In this document: positions 23,960 to 25,915 of the stretch, one piece after another
Layout: every line of letters starts with the position of its first letter
How positions within the stretch are numbered: position 1 is the first letter of the stretch
NCBI GenBank assembly: GCA_040881785.1
Contig: JBBECO010000123.1
Location: 1-25,915, forward strand
Source: JACDCA01 sp040881785
GTDB lineage: Bacteria; Acidobacteriota; Vicinamibacteria; Vicinamibacterales; 2-12-FULL-66-21
Direction: 5' to 3'
Length of the DNA stretch: 25,915 bases
Made by a program: the position numbers and the translations under genes
The notes under the pieces: generated by a model
What the model was told of the DNA's origin: nothing
The model's input: the letters and a program-made list of their open reading frames with translations, nothing else
Databases searched by the model: none

Positions 23960-25117
23960 ATGATCCTCGAACTCACCGACCCCCAGAAAGCCTTCCAGCA
24001 GCGGATCGCCGCCTTTGCCGCCGAGCACGTGGCGCCGCACGCGGCCGCCATCGACGAGGACGGCCATTTCCCGAAAGATCTCGTGCAGGCCGCGGCCCGG
24101 GAAGGGCTGATGGGTGTGACGATCCCGACCGCGTGGGGCGGCGCCGGCCTCGACTACGTGAGCTACGCCGTCGCGATCGAGGAACTCGCGCGCGCCAGCG
24201 CCGTGATCGCGGTGATCGCGGCCGTCAACAACTCGCTCGTCGCCGAGCCCATCGAGAAGTTCGGCACCGACGCGCAGAAGCAGGCCTGGCTCGAGCGGCT
24301 CGCCTCCGGCAAGGCGCTCGGCGCGTTCGCGCTCTCCGAAGAGCACGCGGGCTCTGACGCGGCGAACCAGCACACCGTGGCACGACTCGACGACCGCGGG
24401 TACGTCCTCAATGGCCGCAAGGTCTGGGTCGCCAATGCCGAGGCGGCTGACGTCGTCATCGTGTTTGCGGCGACGCACCCCTCGACAGGCGCGGGGCAGG
24501 CCCAGAGCGGGCGCCGCATCAGCGCCTTTCTCGTGCCGATCGACGCGCCAGGACTCTCGCGCGTCGTGACCGCCGACTCGCTGGGCGTGCGCGGCCTGGG
24601 CTGTATGGAGCTCGAGCTCCAGAACGTCCGCGTCGAGGCAGACGCGCTGCTGGGCTCGCCCGGGGACGGCTTCCAGATCGCCATGTGGGCCCTCGACGGC
24701 GGCCGCGTCGCCATCGCGGCGCAGGCCCTCGGCGTGGGCGCCGCGGCCCTGCACGAGGCCCTCGAGCATGCGAAGCACCGCGAGGCGTTCGGACAGCCGA
24801 TCGCGAACTACCAGGCGATCCAGTGGATGCTCGCCGATGTCGCCACCGAGCTCGAAGGGGCGCGGATGCTGACGATGAAGGCGGCCGACTCGCGGCAGCG
24901 GCAGGCGCGTCCGACGGCTGACGCCGCCATGGCGAAACTGTTCGCTTCCGAGGCGGCCCATCATGCGGCCGACCGCGCGATGCAGATCCTCGCCTCCAAG
25001 GGCTACCGCCGCGGCTCGGTCGTCGAACGCCTCTTCCGGGACGTGCGAGCCACGGAAATCTACCAGGGCACGTCGGAAGTCCAGCGGATGGTCATCGCCG
25101 AAGATCTGCTCGCCTGA
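23960..25117 (+). CDS. Acyl-CoA dehydrogenase family flavoprotein with Gln in place of the catalytic Glu
   Basis: The 385-aa protein has the complete short/medium-chain acyl-CoA dehydrogenase fold: an N-terminal helical domain (LTDPQKAFQQRIAAFAAEHV), the FAD-binding FALSEEHAGSDA and WVANAEAADVVIVFA strands, REAFGQPIANYQAIQWMLAD, and a C-terminal EIYQGTSEVQRMVIAEDLL. In SCAD and MCAD the YEGT Glu removes the alpha proton; here that position is Gln369. The alternative base position of IVD/LCAD, on the helix beginning WALDGGR, is Gly. Either another residue acts or the reaction differs. ATG at 23960 gives the usual start. No electron-transfer flavoprotein gene is seen nearby. Confidence 0.93.
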   Translation: MILELTDPQKAFQQRIAAFAAEHVAPHAAAIDEDGHFPKDLVQAAAREGLMGVTIPTAWGGAGLDYVSYAVAIEELARASAVIAVIAAVNNSLVAEPIEKFGTDAQKQAWLERLASGKALGAFALSEEHAGSDAANQHTVARLDDRGYVLNGRKVWVANAEAADVVIVFAATHPSTGAGQAQSGRRISAFLVPIDAPGLSRVVTADSLGVRGLGCMELELQNVRVEADALLGSPGDGFQIAMWALDGGRVAIAAQALGVGAAALHEALEHAKHREAFGQPIANYQAIQWMLADVATELEGARMLTMKAADSRQRQARPTADAAMAKLFASEAAHHAADRAMQILASKGYRRGSVVERLFRDVRATEIYQGTSEVQRMVIAEDLLA

Positions 25118-25197
25118 GCCGTCTCGTCCGTTCCGCCATGCGGAGCCGTTCTTGCTCACTCATGAGCGAACGACTTTTCATGTCCGGAGGACTTTCG

Positions 25198-25878
25198 ATG
25201 GCACAGACGACTTACGCTTCACGCCTGCGATACCTCGACGCAGACGACCTCGACGATTCGGTGGTGGACTTCGACGGTCTGGATGTCCGCGGCACCGACA
25301 ACGCCAAACTCGGCGACGTGGATGGCTTCCTCGTCGATCCCGCCTCGGGACGGGTGCTCTACACCATCGTCGATTCGGGCGGCTGGTTCACGTCCCGGCG
25401 CTTTCTCCTGCCGATCGGTCACGCCCAGGTGGACCGCGACGCCGGCGCGCTGCGCGTGGATGTCGCGCGCGAGACCCTGCGCAACTATCCCGAGTTCGAC
25501 GAGACCCGATTCGGTGAGCTGTCGGATGCCGACCTCACCGCTTATGAGTCGCGGATGGCTGCCGTGTGCTGCCCCGACGACCTCCGGACGGCCGAGACAC
25601 CCGCGCTCGACTCCGGTCGTCATTACCGCCAGCCGGACTGGTGGAAACCGGGAGCCTACACCGCCGAGCGGCTGCGGCCGGTCGAGCCCCGAGCGTTCCG
25701 CGACCGCTCGGCGCCGGCGGCGGCAACCGGTGACGTGAGCCCGCACGTCGGCGGCCGCGCGCAGCCCGGTGATGTGCTCGGCATCGAAACGGGTGGGGAG
25801 GTGACCGAGATCGGTGACACCGCTGAGGACGAAGACAAGCGCCGGCGCGATGCCGAACGGGCCGCAGCCAAAGACTAG
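25198..25878 (+). CDS. PRC-barrel domain protein
   Basis: The 226-aa product starts at ATG 25198, with GGAGG seven bases upstream, the best ribosome binding site in the window. Residues about 20-85 form a PRC-barrel (VRGTDNAKLGDVDGFLVD, VLYTIVDSGGWF, RRFLLPIGHAQVDRD), the small beta-barrel of photosynthetic reaction-centre H subunits and RimM, used for protein contacts. A second part (about 90-160) with ETLRNYPEFDETRF and HYRQPDWWKPG resembles soil-bacterium stress proteins with PRC domains. The end is acidic then Lys/Arg-rich. In-frame codons before 25198 lack a ribosome binding site. The precise role is unknown. Confidence 0.88.
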   Translation: MAQTTYASRLRYLDADDLDDSVVDFDGLDVRGTDNAKLGDVDGFLVDPASGRVLYTIVDSGGWFTSRRFLLPIGHAQVDRDAGALRVDVARETLRNYPEFDETRFGELSDADLTAYESRMAAVCCPDDLRTAETPALDSGRHYRQPDWWKPGAYTAERLRPVEPRAFRDRSAPAAATGDVSPHVGGRAQPGDVLGIETGGEVTEIGDTAEDEDKRRRDAERAAAKD

Positions 25879-25879
25879 A

Positions 25880-25915
25880 GCGGGGCTGGGGGCTGAGCCC
25901 CGAGCCCCGAGCCCC
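25880..25915. repeat. Heptamer array, GAGCCCC family (cut by window edge)
   Basis: Three GAGCCCC heptamers (25895, 25902, 25909) run into the window end; to the left lies an inverted GGGGCT pair, again an arm-centre-arm plan. GAGCCCC is the reverse complement of GGGGCTC, the word used in uvrC. The array begins two bases after the PRC-barrel gene stop codon. Confidence 0.75.

Overview
The window is GC-rich chromosomal DNA from a bacterium. Codon use, the very long antisense shadow frames, the uvrA/uvrC/scpAB/rluB/cmk/rpsA housekeeping set and the style of intergenic repeats suggest an Acidobacteriota genome, perhaps class Vicinamibacteria. That placement is inference, because no rRNA is present. 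One run of 100 N (3332-3431) inside uvrA marks a scaffold join, so this looks like a draft or metagenome assembly. I see no tRNA, rRNA, CRISPR array, IS transposase, phage or plasmid genes.

Layout. 26-2298 (minus strand): endonuclease/exonuclease/phosphatase-family lipoprotein, small four-helix membrane protein, RRM RNA-binding protein. 2502-7504 (plus): uvrA, an exported HEAT-repeat protein and a 3-methyladenine DNA glycosylase. 7437-8992 (minus): Hsp20 translationally coupled to an HtrA/DegS-type protease, a protein quality-control pair. 9032-10877 (plus): efp, tdk and an unrecognised membrane protein. 10952-11748 (minus): CDP-alcohol phosphatidyltransferase coupled to a 65-aa membrane peptide. 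11823-17882 (plus): uvrC, site-2 protease, trpS, scpA, scpB, rluB, with stop/start overlaps that suggest an operon. 17929-19080 (minus): membrane-anchored alpha/beta hydrolase. 19106-25878 (plus): cmk, rpsA, IHF/HU, HIT protein, acyl-CoA dehydrogenase and PRC-barrel protein. This run contains the old cmk-rpsA-ihf neighbourhood, split by one minus-strand gene that joins a histone-H1-like basic tail to a DUF6335-like domain.

The most unusual signal is in the spacers. Nearly every spacer that follows a stop codon holds a short repeat: degenerate tandem arrays with a 7-bp period in several unrelated word families, one 9-bp-period array, one 10-bp repeat, and GTAG-bordered palindromes. Several arrays are built as left arm, centre, reverse-complement arm. 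The same or related elements also lie in frame inside genes: two inserts in uvrC (one between two catalytic aspartates), one after the CxxC of the HIT protein, and one forming an N-terminal extension of TrpS. This resembles the heptamer STRR repeats of heterocystous cyanobacteria and the gene-invading Rickettsia palindromic elements. Here several families sit in 26 kb, mostly next to stop codons.

Functional themes are DNA repair (UvrA, UvrC, AAG glycosylase), chromosome organisation (ScpA, ScpB, IHF/HU, histone-like protein), translation (EF-P, TrpS, S1, RluB), nucleotide salvage (Tdk, Cmk) and envelope proteolysis (HtrA, S2P).
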